DNA of 37,419 nucleotides from Dokdonella sp. (lineage in GTDB: Bacteria > Pseudomonadota > Gammaproteobacteria > Xanthomonadales > Rhodanobacteraceae). The stretch is from the NCBI GenBank assembly GCA_023228465.1, contig JALOBC010000029.1, forward strand, positions 1 to 37,419. The letters are read 5' to 3'. Within the stretch, counting starts at the first letter, position 1. Each line of letters opens with the position of its first letter. The notes under the pieces were generated by a model. The model was not told where the DNA came from. It saw only the letters and a program-made list of their open reading frames with translations, and ran no database searches. Position numbers and translations under genes: made by a program. This document shows, one piece after another, positions 1 to 8,928 of this stretch.

Positions 1-1
1 G

Positions 2-2206
2 GGGACCGCGCCGGGCACCTATGCGGTGTCCTACACCGCGACGGTGGACTCGGATGCCAGCGGCAGCGTTGGCAACAGCGTTGTCGCCACCGGTGGTACG
101 CCGCCGGGCGGCACGCCGCCGAGCTGCAGCACCTGCAGTACGACCCACCCGCTGGCCGACCCATCGATCAACGTGACCAAGAGTTCCGATCCGGTCACGG
201 GCGCAACGGTGGCCGCAGGTCAAGTGATCACTTATACGGTGACGGCGCAGGTCAGCGACGCAGCACTGACCAGCGACCTTGTGCTGACCGACACCCTGAG
301 CGGCGACCAGACTTTCGCCAGCGTGACCAATCCCGGCAGCTTCAGTGCCGATACATCCGCGGCACCGGTGCTGGTATTCACCTTGCCGAGCGGGACGGTG
401 CCTGGAACCTATGCGGTCGAGTACACCGCGACGGTGGATGCGGACGCCAGTGACCGGGTTGGCAACGCCGTCGTGGCGCAAGGCGGCAGTGGGATTCCGC
501 CGACCTGCACCATGTGCTCGACCACCCACCCACTGGAAGCCAGCGTCACCCTGAGCAAGGCGCTCACGGGGGAGGATGGCAACGTGGCGGGCGTGGCCGA
601 GCCGGGCGAACGGCTGACCTACACCATTACCCTGGCCAACAGCGGCGGGGTCGTGGCGACTGGCGTCGGCGTCACCGACCAGCTCGACCCGAACACCCAG
701 TTCGTCAGCGCCGATCTTGGCGGCAGCCATGTGGCCGGCGTCGTCAGCTGGAGCGCATTGACGGTACCGGCCGGCGGCTCGCTGGCGCTGACGGTGGTGG
801 TCGACGTGGTTGACCCGATCCCGCAGGGCGTGACGCGCATTGCCAACCTGGCCTACCTGGACGGCTCGACGCCACCGGCCTGCCCGCCGGTCGGCCCGCA
901 GTGCGTGGTCACCCCGACCGCGCCGGATGTGACCGTGACCAAGGCCCTGTCCGCCGAAAGCATCGTCGCCGACGGCGTGGCCGAGCCGGGTGAGGAACTC
1001 ACCTACACGCTCACGGTACGCAACTACGGTGGCACGCCGACGACCGGCACCATCGTCAACGAGACGGTGCCGCAGCACACGGTGTTCGTGACTGGCACCC
1101 CGGCTTGGAGTTGTGCGGCGGGTGCGCCGGCCGGCACCGCCTGTGATGCCCTGGTCAACGTGCCGGCGCATGACGGTGTCGATGCCGGCATGGCCTCGCT
1201 CACCTTCACGGTGCGCGTGGATGATCCGCTGCCTGCGGGGGTCACCTCGATCCTCAATGCGGTGACCGTGGATGACGGCACGCCGCCCGATTGCGTGGCC
1301 CTGCCGGGCGATCCCGCCTGCGTCGTGACGCCGACGGTGAACCTGCGCCTGACCAAGACGGTGGCCGGCGTCGTCAGCACCGGCCCGTCGACGTTCCGCA
1401 TCGACTATCGCATCGAGCTGGTCAACCTCGGCGGCTCGCCGGCCAGCTACACCCTGACCGACACGCCGAACTTCGCACCCGGCGTCGTCTTCATGGGTAA
1501 CGCCCAGGTGTCGAGCACCGGTGGGACGGTCAATCCGGCCCTGCCGGGCGGCCAGTTCGCACCGGTCAACGGTACCGGCGTGCAACTGTCCGCCAGCGGC
1601 GTTGCCATCGCTGCAGGCGCCACCCATGAGTACCTGCTGCGGGTGCCGATCGGCGTGCAGCCTGGCGCACTGGCCGATCCGGCCTGTGACGGTACGCCGG
1701 GCCATGGTCTCTACAACAGCGCGGCGGTGACCGGCACGTTCAACCTGGAGAGCGCCGCCTGCGTGCCGGTGGATGGTGACGTTGCCCTGATCCATCTGGT
1801 CAAGCAGGTGACGCTCGCCGTCGATCATGATGGCGACCATTACGGCGATGTCGGTGACGTGCTCGGCTATACGTTCACGATCAGCAACCCCGGCACCCTG
1901 CCGCTGGCCAGCGTGCAGTTGTTCGATCCGCGCGTGCAGAACCTGCAGTGCCCGCCGTTCACCCGCGACGGACACCCGTTCCAGGTGCGCTTTGGCGACG
2001 AGCTGTTCGCCGGCGGCTTCGACGGTCGCGCTGGTGGCGGCAGCCTGCAACCGGGCGATGCGGTGACCTGTATCGCCAGTTATGTATTGACGGCTTCCGA
2101 CGTGGCGCGCGCGCGCGTGGTCAACAGCGCCACCGCCGTCGGCAGTGGCACCGCCGGACAGACGGTTGCGTCCGTCGCCACTGCCATCTTCACTGCCTTT
2201 CGTTGA
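2..2206 (+). CDS. DUF11-repeat surface/secreted protein, 5' truncated
   Basis: The reading frame is open from base 2, so the true start lies left of the window; the first GTG in the window is inside a repeat, not a start. The protein is a chain of about five to six beta-sandwich repeats of the DUF11 type. Recurrent signatures are PGTYAVxYTATVDxDAS, AEPGExLTYTITLxNSGG, LDPNxQFVSAD and a Cys-containing linker (CSTCSTTHPL, twice; PxCVVTPT, several times). A DHDGDHYGDVGD segment (1823-1858) has the acidic spacing of a calcium-binding loop. No transmembrane tail follows the last repeat. DUF11 proteins are usually exported, cell-surface or matrix-like adhesive proteins; the exact role here is unknown. 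The stop lies 9 bp before the next DUF11 gene, so the two are probably co-transcribed. Family call is confident; function is inference. Confidence 0.85.
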   Translation, partial: GTAPGTYAVSYTATVDSDASGSVGNSVVATGGTPPGGTPPSCSTCSTTHPLADPSINVTKSSDPVTGATVAAGQVITYTVTAQVSDAALTSDLVLTDTLSGDQTFASVTNPGSFSADTSAAPVLVFTLPSGTVPGTYAVEYTATVDADASDRVGNAVVAQGGSGIPPTCTMCSTTHPLEASVTLSKALTGEDGNVAGVAEPGERLTYTITLANSGGVVATGVGVTDQLDPNTQFVSADLGGSHVAGVVSWSALTVPAGGSLALTVVVDVVDPIPQGVTRIANLAYLDGSTPPACPPVGPQCVVTPTAPDVTVTKALSAESIVADGVAEPGEELTYTLTVRNYGGTPTTGTIVNETVPQHTVFVTGTPAWSCAAGAPAGTACDALVNVPAHDGVDAGMASLTFTVRVDDPLPAGVTSILNAVTVDDGTPPDCVALPGDPACVVTPTVNLRLTKTVAGVVSTGPSTFRIDYRIELVNLGGSPASYTLTDTPNFAPGVVFMGNAQVSSTGGTVNPALPGGQFAPVNGTGVQLSASGVAIAAGATHEYLLRVPIGVQPGALADPACDGTPGHGLYNSAAVTGTFNLESAACVPVDGDVALIHLVKQVTLAVDHDGDHYGDVGDVLGYTFTISNPGTLPLASVQLFDPRVQNLQCPPFTRDGHPFQVRFGDELFAGGFDGRAGGGSLQPGDAVTCIASYVLTASDVARARVVNSATAVGSGTAGQTVASVATAIFTAFR

Positions 2207-2215
2207 GGACCCGAC

Positions 2216-4678
2216 ATGAACCCGTACAAGTCAAACCTCTTGCCTGCGCGCATGTCTGCCGTCCTTGGCGTGATCCTGGCGACCACGCTGGCCTGGCCGG
2301 CTGCCGCGGGAACACTGCGGGTGGATGCCCAGCGCGCGCCGACCGCCACCGTCACTGCCGGGGCTGGCGGCTTCGCCTTCACCATCCGCAATGACGGGGC
2401 CGGCGCGCTCGATCACATCCGCGTGCTGGCCGACCGTGCGCATCCGGTGGTCTGCGCGCACAACACGCAACGCGGCCGGGCCTTCGCCGGCAACGGCGCG
2501 TTGCAGGCCGGCGACAGCGTCGCCTGCAGTGGTCGTTCACTGGCGCCGCTGCGCCAGCGCGACGCGACCGTGGTGGTGGCCGCCCGTGAAGCGGACGGCA
2601 CGCTGCGCCAGCGCACCGCACGCTTCATGCTGGCGCCGGCCGCCACGCCCGATCAAGGCATCGTGGCGCTGCTGGGTGGCGGCGTGCACATCGATGGCAA
2701 CGGCGACGGCCTGCTCGACGCCGGCGAAGTCATCGACTACCACTACACCGTGCTCAATCTCGGCACGCTCGCGCTGACCGGCCTGGCTGTCGACGACATC
2801 GACGGAGCCGTGACCTGCCCGTCGGCCGGCCTCGCGGTCGGCGGCAGCATGGTCTGCACCGGCCAGCACCTGGTCAGCGCGGCCGAGGCCACCGACGGCT
2901 TCGTCCTCAACGATGTCCAGGTCCTTGGCACCGCGACGGATGGTTCCCCGGTGCAGGCCAGCGACATGGTCTTGCGCATGGACCTGGGCGGCAGCGCGGA
3001 CGTGCGTGCGCTGAAGAGCCCGCTGCTGGGCGACGATGCCGATGGCAGCGGCTATGCCAGCGCGGGCGACCGCATCGACTACACGTTCGTGATCAAGAAC
3101 AGCGGCGGCCAGGCACTGACTGCCGTCGACCTGGTGGAACCCGATCCCAGCCTCATCGATGCGCCGATCAGCTGTGCCGCCACCAGCCTCGCCGGGCAAC
3201 CTTTCAGCGGTCTTGGCACTGGCAGCCTTGCGGCCAGCGATGCGGTCCTGTGCCAGGCCAGCCACGTCATCACGCCGGCCGAGGCGAGCGCGGGGGTGGC
3301 CGAGAACCTGGCCGAAGTCAGTGGCCAGCCGGGGGTCGGGGGACCGGTCAGCGGTGCAGCGGCATCGGCGGTGGTCATCCCGCTGCCGGCCAGCGTCGCC
3401 CTGACCAAGGCCCTGCTGTCGGAAAGCGGCAGCCTGCCGGGCATCGCCGAACCGGGTGAAATGCTGACCTATGGCATCCGTCTGGTGAACAGCGGCGGTG
3501 CCGATGCGCTGAACGTGGCGGTGGTCGATCCGCTGGATCCGAATGTCGTTTTCGTCAGCGCCGACCATGGCGGTATGCTCGCCGGCGGCAACGTGGCCTG
3601 GTCGGGCCTGGTGGTGCCGGGCGGTGGCCAGCTGGATCTGACCGTGGTGGTCAGCGTGCTCGATCCGATTCCCGTCGGCACGCTTGCGATCGCCAACCTG
3701 GCCTATGAGCCGGGCAGCATTCCGCCGGATTGCAGCGCGGTGCCGATGCCGGCGGCGTGCGTGGTCACGCCAACGCCGGGCAGCGTGTCGATTGCCAAGG
3801 CGCTGGTGTCCGAAAGCGGCAGCCAACCCGGAATTGCCGAGCCTGGCGAAATGCTTGGCTACGCGATCACGCTGACCAACGCCGGCGGCAGTGCCGTCAC
3901 CGGTTACGCCCTCAGCGATCCGCTGGATCCGCACGTGAACTTCATCAGCGCCGACAACGGCGGCGTGCATGCCGGGGGCACGGTCACCTGGACCAACCTC
4001 ACGATTCCCGCCGGCGGCAGCCTGAGCGTGGCGGTCGTGGTGCAGGTCGTCGATCCCGTGCCGGTCGGGGTGGTGCAGATCGTCAACCTCGCCCACGAAT
4101 CCGCTACGCCGCCAGTCGATTGCAGCCTGGTGCCGCGCCCGCAGGCCTGCGTCGTCACGCCGGTGGCCGAAGCGCCGCGCCTGCAGGTGACCAAGGTCGC
4201 CAGTAGCGGCTCGACGGTGCCGGGCGGCACGGTCACCTACACGATTACCGTGGCGAACGTGGGGCCCGTGGTGGCGAACAACGTGGTGGTTGCCGACCCC
4301 CTGCCGGCCGGCATCAGCGCCTTCGCCTGGACCTGCAGCGCGGCGGGCGGTGCTGCTTGCGCGCATGCCAGCGGCAGTGGCGCGATCAGTGAAGTGATCC
4401 CCGCGTTTCCGCCCGGTGGCAGCCTGACCTTCGTGGTCACCGCGAGCGTCGCGGTGGACGCCCAGGGCAGCCTGCTCAACCTGGTATCGGTGGAGCCGTC
4501 GGATGCCACGATCTGCATGCCCCAGGAACTGCCGGCACCCTGCGCCGCCGCCGCTACCGTGGTGGTCGGTGCGGTGGCGCTACCGACGCGCGTGCCGGTG
4601 GACAACCCGCTGGCCCTGCTGTTGCTGGTGCTCGGCGTGCTGGGCGTGGCGGGACACTTCGTCGCCCGCCAGGCCTGA
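2216..4678 (+). CDS. DUF11-repeat secreted protein with C-terminal sorting-like tail
   Basis: 820 residues. The start is supported by GAGGA 7 bp upstream and by a signal peptide (basic start, hydrophobic core near residues 13-28, cleavage near AAA/G at about 32). Several DUF11-type domains follow, including two near-copies at about residues 395-520 and 520-650 (TKALLSESGS / AKALVSESGS, AEPGEML, LDPxVxFxSAD). Two acidic calcium-loop-like segments sit just before repeats: DGNGDGLLDAGE at 160-171 and DADGSGYASAGD at 274-285. The C-terminus has a short Pro-containing motif (VPVDNP), a hydrophobic helix and a basic end (ARQA), the three-part plan of C-terminal sorting or anchor signals such as IPTL-CTERM, though the motif is not canonical. 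It forms an apparent operon with the upstream DUF11 gene. A surface-attached structural or adhesive role is inferred. Confidence 0.87.
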   Translation: MNPYKSNLLPARMSAVLGVILATTLAWPAAAGTLRVDAQRAPTATVTAGAGGFAFTIRNDGAGALDHIRVLADRAHPVVCAHNTQRGRAFAGNGALQAGDSVACSGRSLAPLRQRDATVVVAAREADGTLRQRTARFMLAPAATPDQGIVALLGGGVHIDGNGDGLLDAGEVIDYHYTVLNLGTLALTGLAVDDIDGAVTCPSAGLAVGGSMVCTGQHLVSAAEATDGFVLNDVQVLGTATDGSPVQASDMVLRMDLGGSADVRALKSPLLGDDADGSGYASAGDRIDYTFVIKNSGGQALTAVDLVEPDPSLIDAPISCAATSLAGQPFSGLGTGSLAASDAVLCQASHVITPAEASAGVAENLAEVSGQPGVGGPVSGAAASAVVIPLPASVALTKALLSESGSLPGIAEPGEMLTYGIRLVNSGGADALNVAVVDPLDPNVVFVSADHGGMLAGGNVAWSGLVVPGGGQLDLTVVVSVLDPIPVGTLAIANLAYEPGSIPPDCSAVPMPAACVVTPTPGSVSIAKALVSESGSQPGIAEPGEMLGYAITLTNAGGSAVTGYALSDPLDPHVNFISADNGGVHAGGTVTWTNLTIPAGGSLSVAVVVQVVDPVPVGVVQIVNLAHESATPPVDCSLVPRPQACVVTPVAEAPRLQVTKVASSGSTVPGGTVTYTITVANVGPVVANNVVVADPLPAGISAFAWTCSAAGGAACAHASGSGAISEVIPAFPPGGSLTFVVTASVAVDAQGSLLNLVSVEPSDATICMPQELPAPCAAAATVVVGAVALPTRVPVDNPLALLLLVLGVLGVAGHFVARQA

Positions 4679-4748
4679 CCGGCGCGAAACCTGCAGCCAG
4701 CCATGGAGGGCTGGCTCGTCCCCGCAGCCGCGTGCCGCGATCGGGCAC

Positions 4749-4777
4749 AAAAAACCCCGGGCCGAGCGACCCGGGGT
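4749..4777 (-). terminator. Rho-independent terminator of the cold-shock gene
   Basis: On the minus strand an 8-bp perfect stem (ACCCCGGG / CCCGGGGT) with an 8-nt loop is followed by six T residues (A4749-A4754 on the plus strand). It lies 25 bp past the cold-shock protein stop codon and fits that gene's direction. Confidence 0.88.
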
Positions 4778-4801
4778 CGTGCAGGGACGGGTGCGTACGG
4801 C

Positions 4802-5011
4802 TCAGGCCGGCTGCACCTGATCCGCCTGCATGCCCTTCTGGCCCTGCACGGCGATGAAGCTGACCCGCTGCCCTTCCTGCAGGGTCTTGAAACCCGATCC
4901 TGTGATGGAGCGGAAATGCACGAAGAGGTCGGGGCCGCTTTCGGGCGTGATGAACCCGAAACCCTTCGCATCGTTGAACCACTTGACCGTACCGAACTGG
5001 CGCTCTGCCAT
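4802..5011 (-). CDS. Cold-shock protein (CspA family)
   Basis: 69 residues, the usual length for a single cold-shock domain. It carries the two RNA-binding motifs, KGFGFI (RNP1) and LFVHF (RNP2), plus the N-terminal GTVKWFND signature. These proteins bind single-stranded RNA/DNA and melt mRNA secondary structure in the cytoplasm. The frame stays open upstream, but the ATG at 5011 gives the canonical MAERQFG N-terminus and has an AGGA-like ribosome site, so the extension is rejected. A terminator follows directly. A candidate -10 about 160 bp upstream would give the gene a long leader, as in cold-inducible csp genes. Which csp paralogue this is cannot be told from sequence alone. Confidence 0.95.
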   Translation of the reverse strand: MAERQFGTVKWFNDAKGFGFITPESGPDLFVHFRSITGSGFKTLQEGQRVSFIAVQGQKGMQADQVQPA

Positions 5012-5171
5012 GACTGATTCCTGAAACTCAAACAAGGAAATACGCGACCATGGCACATCCATGATCGTGACTGGTTTGCAAGGAGACAGCGGGGCGGGAA
5101 GATGAAGAGGATCGCAAGATCGACACCATCGGGCCACGATTCACCGTGACCCTAGCAAGCACAGTGCTGCC

Positions 5172-5177
5172 AGTATA
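5172..5177 (-). promoter_or_regulatory. Candidate -10 box of the cold-shock gene
   Basis: On the minus strand TATACT is read from 5177 to 5172. A start point about 7 bp downstream would give a leader of roughly 150 nt before the cold-shock start codon. No good -35 hexamer is visible at 16-18 bp, so this is only a candidate. Confidence 0.35.
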
Positions 5178-5251
5178 GCGCGACTTCGGGCATGCAGCGC
5201 GTGCAGCGTCGCCGGCGGCACGCGCGACGGGGCCGCCCACCAGGCGCCCGC

Positions 5252-7042
5252 TCAGCCCGTCGTGGCGCGTTCCGCGAGCAGGGCGCGCAGCTCATCCTTG
5301 CCGGCCGCGTCGAGTTCGCCGCGCGCCTGCTCGGCCATCAGGTCCTCGGCGCGCTGGCGCCGCTGCTGGCCGGCGAGGCGCTCGATGGCGTCGAGGAACT
5401 CGCTGCGCACGCCATCCTCGCCGCCGGGAAACTCCACCGCGGCCAGCTTGTCGAGAATTTCCCGCTCATCGCGTCCGGCATAGCGTTCGAGCAGGGCTGC
5501 GGCATTGGGAATGGGCGCGCCATGGCACAGGTCGAGCAGTTCGCAGAGCAGTGCGACGCCGGCCTGGCGCAGGCCGGCGAACGGCCACGGCGGAGTCAGC
5601 TCGCGGGCCAGTTCCGGATGTTGCACGAGCAGGGCAATGGCCGCGCGTACCAGCGAGCGCCGGATGGCCGGACGCGCTGGCGCAGGCCCGGCGGCGGGTC
5701 GTGGTGTGCGCAGGGTGACGCCGGTCCGGCGGGCCAGCTCGCTGCGCATCAGGTCGTGGAAGGCGCCGTCGGGAATGCGCGCGAGCAGGGGCTGCGCGCG
5801 CTCGGCCAGGCGCGCCTTGCCGTCCAGCGTGGCAAGGTTGGCCTCCTTGCCGAGACTGGCGAACAGGAACTCGCTGAGCGGCGTGGCCTGGGCCAGGCGC
5901 CGGTCGAAGCCGGCGGCGCCTTCACGGCGGATCAGGGAATCGGGATCGTCCCCTTCCGGCAGGAACAGGAACAGCGCCTGGCGTCCGTCACGCATGCGCG
6001 GCAGGACCGATTCGAGTGCCCGCCAGGCCGCCTGGCGGCCCGCACGATCACCGTCGAAGCAGAAATAGACGTCGGCGGCCTGGCGGAACAGGATCTCCGC
6101 GTGCTCGGGCGTGGTCGCCGTGCCCAGCGTCGCCACCGCCTGGGTCACGCCATACTGGTGCAGGCTGATCACGTCCATGTAGCCTTCGACCACGATCAGG
6201 CGCGGGATTTTCTGGTGCGCCTCGCGCACCTGCCACAGGCCGAACAGTTCGCGGCCCTTGTGGAACAGTGGCGTTTCCGGGGAATTGAGGTACTTCGGCC
6301 CCGGATCGCGCGGGGCCGCCGCGGCGCCTGCCGCATCGCCAGGCAGGTCGTGCGCCGCGTCACCTTCGGCCAGGGGCCTGGGCGGCGCCAGCACGCGGCC
6401 GCCGAAGGCAATGGTGCGGCCACGCCGGTCGAGGATGGGGAACATCACCCGGTCGCGGAAGCGGTCGTAGCTGCGTCCGCGCTCGCTGCTGCCGAGCAGG
6501 CCGGCCTTCTCCAGCAGCGCGATGCGCTGCGCGCCGGTGCCGAGGTGGTTCTTCAGCGCATCCCAGCCCGCGGGTGCGTAGCCGAGGCGGAAGCGCGCCA
6601 GCGCGCTTTCGTCCAGGCCGCGCTCATTGAAGTACGTCTGTGCAGCCGGGCTGCGTGCGAGCTGGCGGCGGTAGAAGTCGGTGGCCGCCTGCAGCACTTC
6701 GTAAAGCTCGCTGGCATCTTCGCGCGGCGCCGCCTGGCCGCCCTCGTAGGGCACTTCCACCCCCGCGCGGCGGGCCAGTTCCTCGACCGCATCGACGAAC
6801 TCGAGGCGGTCATAGTTCATCAGGAAGCCGATCGCGCTGCCATGCGCGCCGCAACCGAAGCAGTGGTAGAACTGCTTGGCCGGACTGACCGTGAAGGATG
6901 GCGTGCGCTCGTCGTGGAACGGGCAGCAGGCCGTCCATTCGCTGCCGGTGCGGCGCAGCTGCACGCGCTCGCCGACCACATCGACCACGTCGACGCGTGT
7001 CAGCAGCTCGTCGATGAATCGGGGAGGGATGCGACCGGCCAT
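5252..7042 (-). CDS. dnaG: DNA primase DnaG
   Basis: 596 residues, typical length. DnaG makes the RNA primers for chromosome replication and binds the replicative helicase DnaB. The N-terminal CHC2 zinc-binding domain shows C40, H43, C61 and C64 (CCPFHDE...YHCFGCG). The TOPRIM catalytic core holds EGYMDV near residue 284 and FDGDRAG about 50 residues later. The remaining C-terminal region (about 440-596) corresponds to the helicase-interaction domain and is the least conserved part. The start at 7042 gives the standard MAGRIPPRFIDELL N-terminus, although its ribosome site is weak. In many gammaproteobacteria rpoD follows dnaG; here a cold-shock gene follows 240 bp later, so rpoD must be elsewhere. 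Confidence 0.97.
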   Translation of the reverse strand: MAGRIPPRFIDELLTRVDVVDVVGERVQLRRTGSEWTACCPFHDERTPSFTVSPAKQFYHCFGCGAHGSAIGFLMNYDRLEFVDAVEELARRAGVEVPYEGGQAAPREDASELYEVLQAATDFYRRQLARSPAAQTYFNERGLDESALARFRLGYAPAGWDALKNHLGTGAQRIALLEKAGLLGSSERGRSYDRFRDRVMFPILDRRGRTIAFGGRVLAPPRPLAEGDAAHDLPGDAAGAAAAPRDPGPKYLNSPETPLFHKGRELFGLWQVREAHQKIPRLIVVEGYMDVISLHQYGVTQAVATLGTATTPEHAEILFRQAADVYFCFDGDRAGRQAAWRALESVLPRMRDGRQALFLFLPEGDDPDSLIRREGAAGFDRRLAQATPLSEFLFASLGKEANLATLDGKARLAERAQPLLARIPDGAFHDLMRSELARRTGVTLRTPRPAAGPAPARPAIRRSLVRAAIALLVQHPELARELTPPWPFAGLRQAGVALLCELLDLCHGAPIPNAAALLERYAGRDEREILDKLAAVEFPGGEDGVRSEFLDAIERLAGQQRRQRAEDLMAEQARGELDAAGKDELRALLAERATTG

Positions 7043-7311
7043 CGCATTAGCATGCCACGCGCGCGCTGACGCGGCGCTTCTGGTGCACGGGCGTGGTGCC
7101 AGGCTCCGTGCGGGATCGTCTGCCGGTCATCGGCGTGCGGTTCCCAGCGCCGCCCGGGATGCAGGACAGGTCATTCCGGTTCGCCGGCTTGTGCGCACGC
7201 GACAGGATGCGGCCGTCAGGGTGGCAAGCCGATGCGCGAGGCCTGCAACGTCCACGCGGTGTTGAAGAAGACCTGCGATGGCGGCAGCGTGGGAGGGCCG
7301 GCAGCCGGCCC

Positions 7312-7758
7312 TCAGGCACCGAGCCTGGACTTGATCAGTTTGGACACCTCGCCCATGTCGGCGCGACCGGCGACTTCGGGCCTGACCTTCCCGACCACCT
7401 TGCCCATGTCGCGGGCGCTGCTGGCCCCGGTCGCGCTGATGGCCGCGGCGACGATGGCTTCCAGTTCGCTGGTGGACAGCTGGGCCGGCATGTAGGTCTG
7501 GATCACGCCGAGCTCGAATTCCTCCTGGCTGGCGAGATCCTCGCGGCCGGCCTGACGGAACTGGGTGATGGAGTCGCGCCGCTGCTTTTGCATCTTCTCC
7601 AGCACCGACAGCACCTGGGTATCGTCCAGTTCGATGCGTTCGTCCACCTCGCGCTGCTTGATGGCCGCGTTGACCAGGCGAATGACCGCCAGGCGCGCCT
7701 TGTCCCCGCCCTTCATGGCGGCCTTCATGTCATCGCTGAGACGCTGTTTGAGGCTCAT
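7312..7758 (-). CDS. yqeY: GatB/YqeY family protein
   Basis: 148 residues, full length for the family. YqeY resembles the C-terminal tRNA-interacting part of GatB, but the stand-alone protein has no settled function. Family features seen are the N-terminal LKQRLSDDMKAAMK helix, RLxxIRLVNAAIKQREV, the central YMPAQLS segment and the Gly-containing MGKVVGKVRPEVAGRADM motif. The start has a GAGGGAAG ribosome site. Between rpsU and dnaG is its usual place in Xanthomonadales. Here 269 bp separate it from dnaG, and an opposite-strand outer-membrane gene separates it from rpsU, so it may use its own promoter. A 9-bp perfect hairpin (7293-7313) overlaps the stop codon but has no T-tract. Confidence 0.95.
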   Translation of the reverse strand: MSLKQRLSDDMKAAMKGGDKARLAVIRLVNAAIKQREVDERIELDDTQVLSVLEKMQKQRRDSITQFRQAGREDLASQEEFELGVIQTYMPAQLSTSELEAIVAAAISATGASSARDMGKVVGKVRPEVAGRADMGEVSKLIKSRLGA

Positions 7759-8078
7759 GTCCGCTTCCCTCGTCCGGGGGGCTGCGCAGTGCGCGGCGAG
7801 CCGCCTAGTCTAACTCCGAACCGGCGCTGCATGGCGCGCTGGCGGGTCGGGCCGGCGACGGCGCTTGCCACCACCGGCGTCGATTGCGGACTCTGCTAAC
7901 ATTATTCTAACGCCGTGTTCATACCGCAGGTTCGCCGGGTGGCGATACCTGCAATTCACGTGTTGCGGATAGGGACTTGGAGTCGCCCGGCGCGGCGCCG
8001 CTGCCAACTGTGGGCCGGATTGCTGCCGGCGCGCAGCAGGGGGTGAAACGTCCCATGTCTGCTGGCCGAGGAGATCCC
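7759..8078. other. 320-bp divergent intergenic region between yqeY and an outer-membrane gene
   Basis: Both flanking genes read away from this region. The only AT-rich island is at 7896-7912. On the minus strand it contains TAGAAT (7909 to 7904) as a possible -10 for yqeY; on the plus strand TAACAT and TATTCT are possible -10 boxes for the outer-membrane gene. No convincing -35 element is paired with either. No RNA gene or repeat was seen. Confidence 0.4.
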
Positions 8079-8894
8079 ATGTCGCGCGCCCTCCCTTGCT
8101 GTTTCGTCCTGGCCCTCGCCGCTGCACCCGCGCTGGCGAACGCCGCGCCGGTGCTCGACACCTTCACGCTGCAGCTGGGTGCCTATTCCTACAAGCTCGA
8201 CGCGAACATCCGTGTCAATGGGACGGCGACGCAGGTCCAGGGCAGCAATCTGGACTTCTCGCGCGATCTGGGCCTGGATTCCGGGCATGACAACCCGTCC
8301 GTGGTGGTCAGCTGGCGCCCGTTTACGCAGCATGAATTCGGTTTCAGCTATTTCGGCGACTCGCAGAAGGCCACGCGCGTGACGGGGCGGACGTTCAACT
8401 TCCTTGGCCACGAGTTTCCCGTCGGCGCGAACCTGCGCGCCCAGGCCTACTACGACGTCTATGGTCTGACCTACACCTGGTGGGGCTGGCTCCAGGAGGA
8501 AAGCGCGCTGGGCATCGTGGGTGGCCTGTACGACTACCGCTACGGACTGACGCTGGATGCCAGCTTCCAGGCCGGCGGAAACACGGCTGAACGGCATGGC
8601 AAGGCAGAATCGAATTCGCTGGCCGGCGCGCTCGGCGTCAGCTGGCGGCGCCGGCTCGGCGAGCACGCGCGCCTGTTCGCCGATGCGGGGGGACTGAAGG
8701 CCAACATCGATGGCGTCAGCCAGTGGATGTGGACTGCCAATCTCGGCATCGACTACCTGCCGTGGGAACACTTCGGGCTGCGCGCGCAATACAGCGGCAA
8801 CCGCATCTATTCGGAGATCGATGCAAACCACTTCGATGGCGACATGCGCTTCGCCTTCACCGGCCTGCAGTTGATGGGCATCGTGCGGTTCTGA
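8079..8894 (+). CDS. Outer-membrane beta-barrel protein
   Basis: 271 residues. The ATG at 8079 is chosen over upstream in-frame starts because it has a GAGGAGA ribosome site and begins a clean signal peptide (MSRALPCCFVLALAAAP, cleavage near ANA/AP at about 23). The mature part alternates polar and hydrophobic/aromatic residues in strands of about ten (for example HEFGFSYFGD, YYDVYGLTYTWWG, NLGIDYLPWEHFGLRAQY) and ends in Phe, the usual C-terminal signal for BAM-dependent barrels. It is similar in size and plan to small 8-stranded porin-like/OmpW-like proteins, but I cannot assign a specific family or cargo. It lies on the plus strand between yqeY and rpsU, inside what is normally one operon, which suggests a later insertion. 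Confidence 0.8.
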   Translation: MSRALPCCFVLALAAAPALANAAPVLDTFTLQLGAYSYKLDANIRVNGTATQVQGSNLDFSRDLGLDSGHDNPSVVVSWRPFTQHEFGFSYFGDSQKATRVTGRTFNFLGHEFPVGANLRAQAYYDVYGLTYTWWGWLQEESALGIVGGLYDYRYGLTLDASFQAGGNTAERHGKAESNSLAGALGVSWRRRLGEHARLFADAGGLKANIDGVSQWMWTANLGIDYLPWEHFGLRAQYSGNRIYSEIDANHFDGDMRFAFTGLQLMGIVRF

Positions 8895-8928
8895 GTGCAC
8901 CCGCCGCCGCAGTGCGGACGACAACACG

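Noticed and set aside
2537-4366. 609-codon minus-strand frame opposite the second DUF11 gene
   Set aside because: Arg/His/Ala-rich shadow frame without recognisable domains, typical of antisense in GC-rich DNA.
4802-5137. Longer cold-shock reading frame with a 42-residue N-terminal extension
   Set aside because: CspA-type proteins start at the MAERQFG-like position; the extension shows no conserved sequence.
5192-7069. Long plus-strand open frame opposite dnaG
   Set aside because: It mirrors dnaG, whose zinc and TOPRIM motifs are intact; no signal, domain or ribosome site supports the antisense reading.
7080-7200. Possible tRNA-like segment upstream of dnaG
   Set aside because: A GGTTC-like stretch is present but no acceptor stem, anticodon arm or proper T-loop could be built on either strand.
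7293-7313. 9-bp GC hairpin overlapping the yqeY stop as a terminator
   Set aside because: The stem is perfect but no T-tract follows on either strand, so an intrinsic terminator is not supported.
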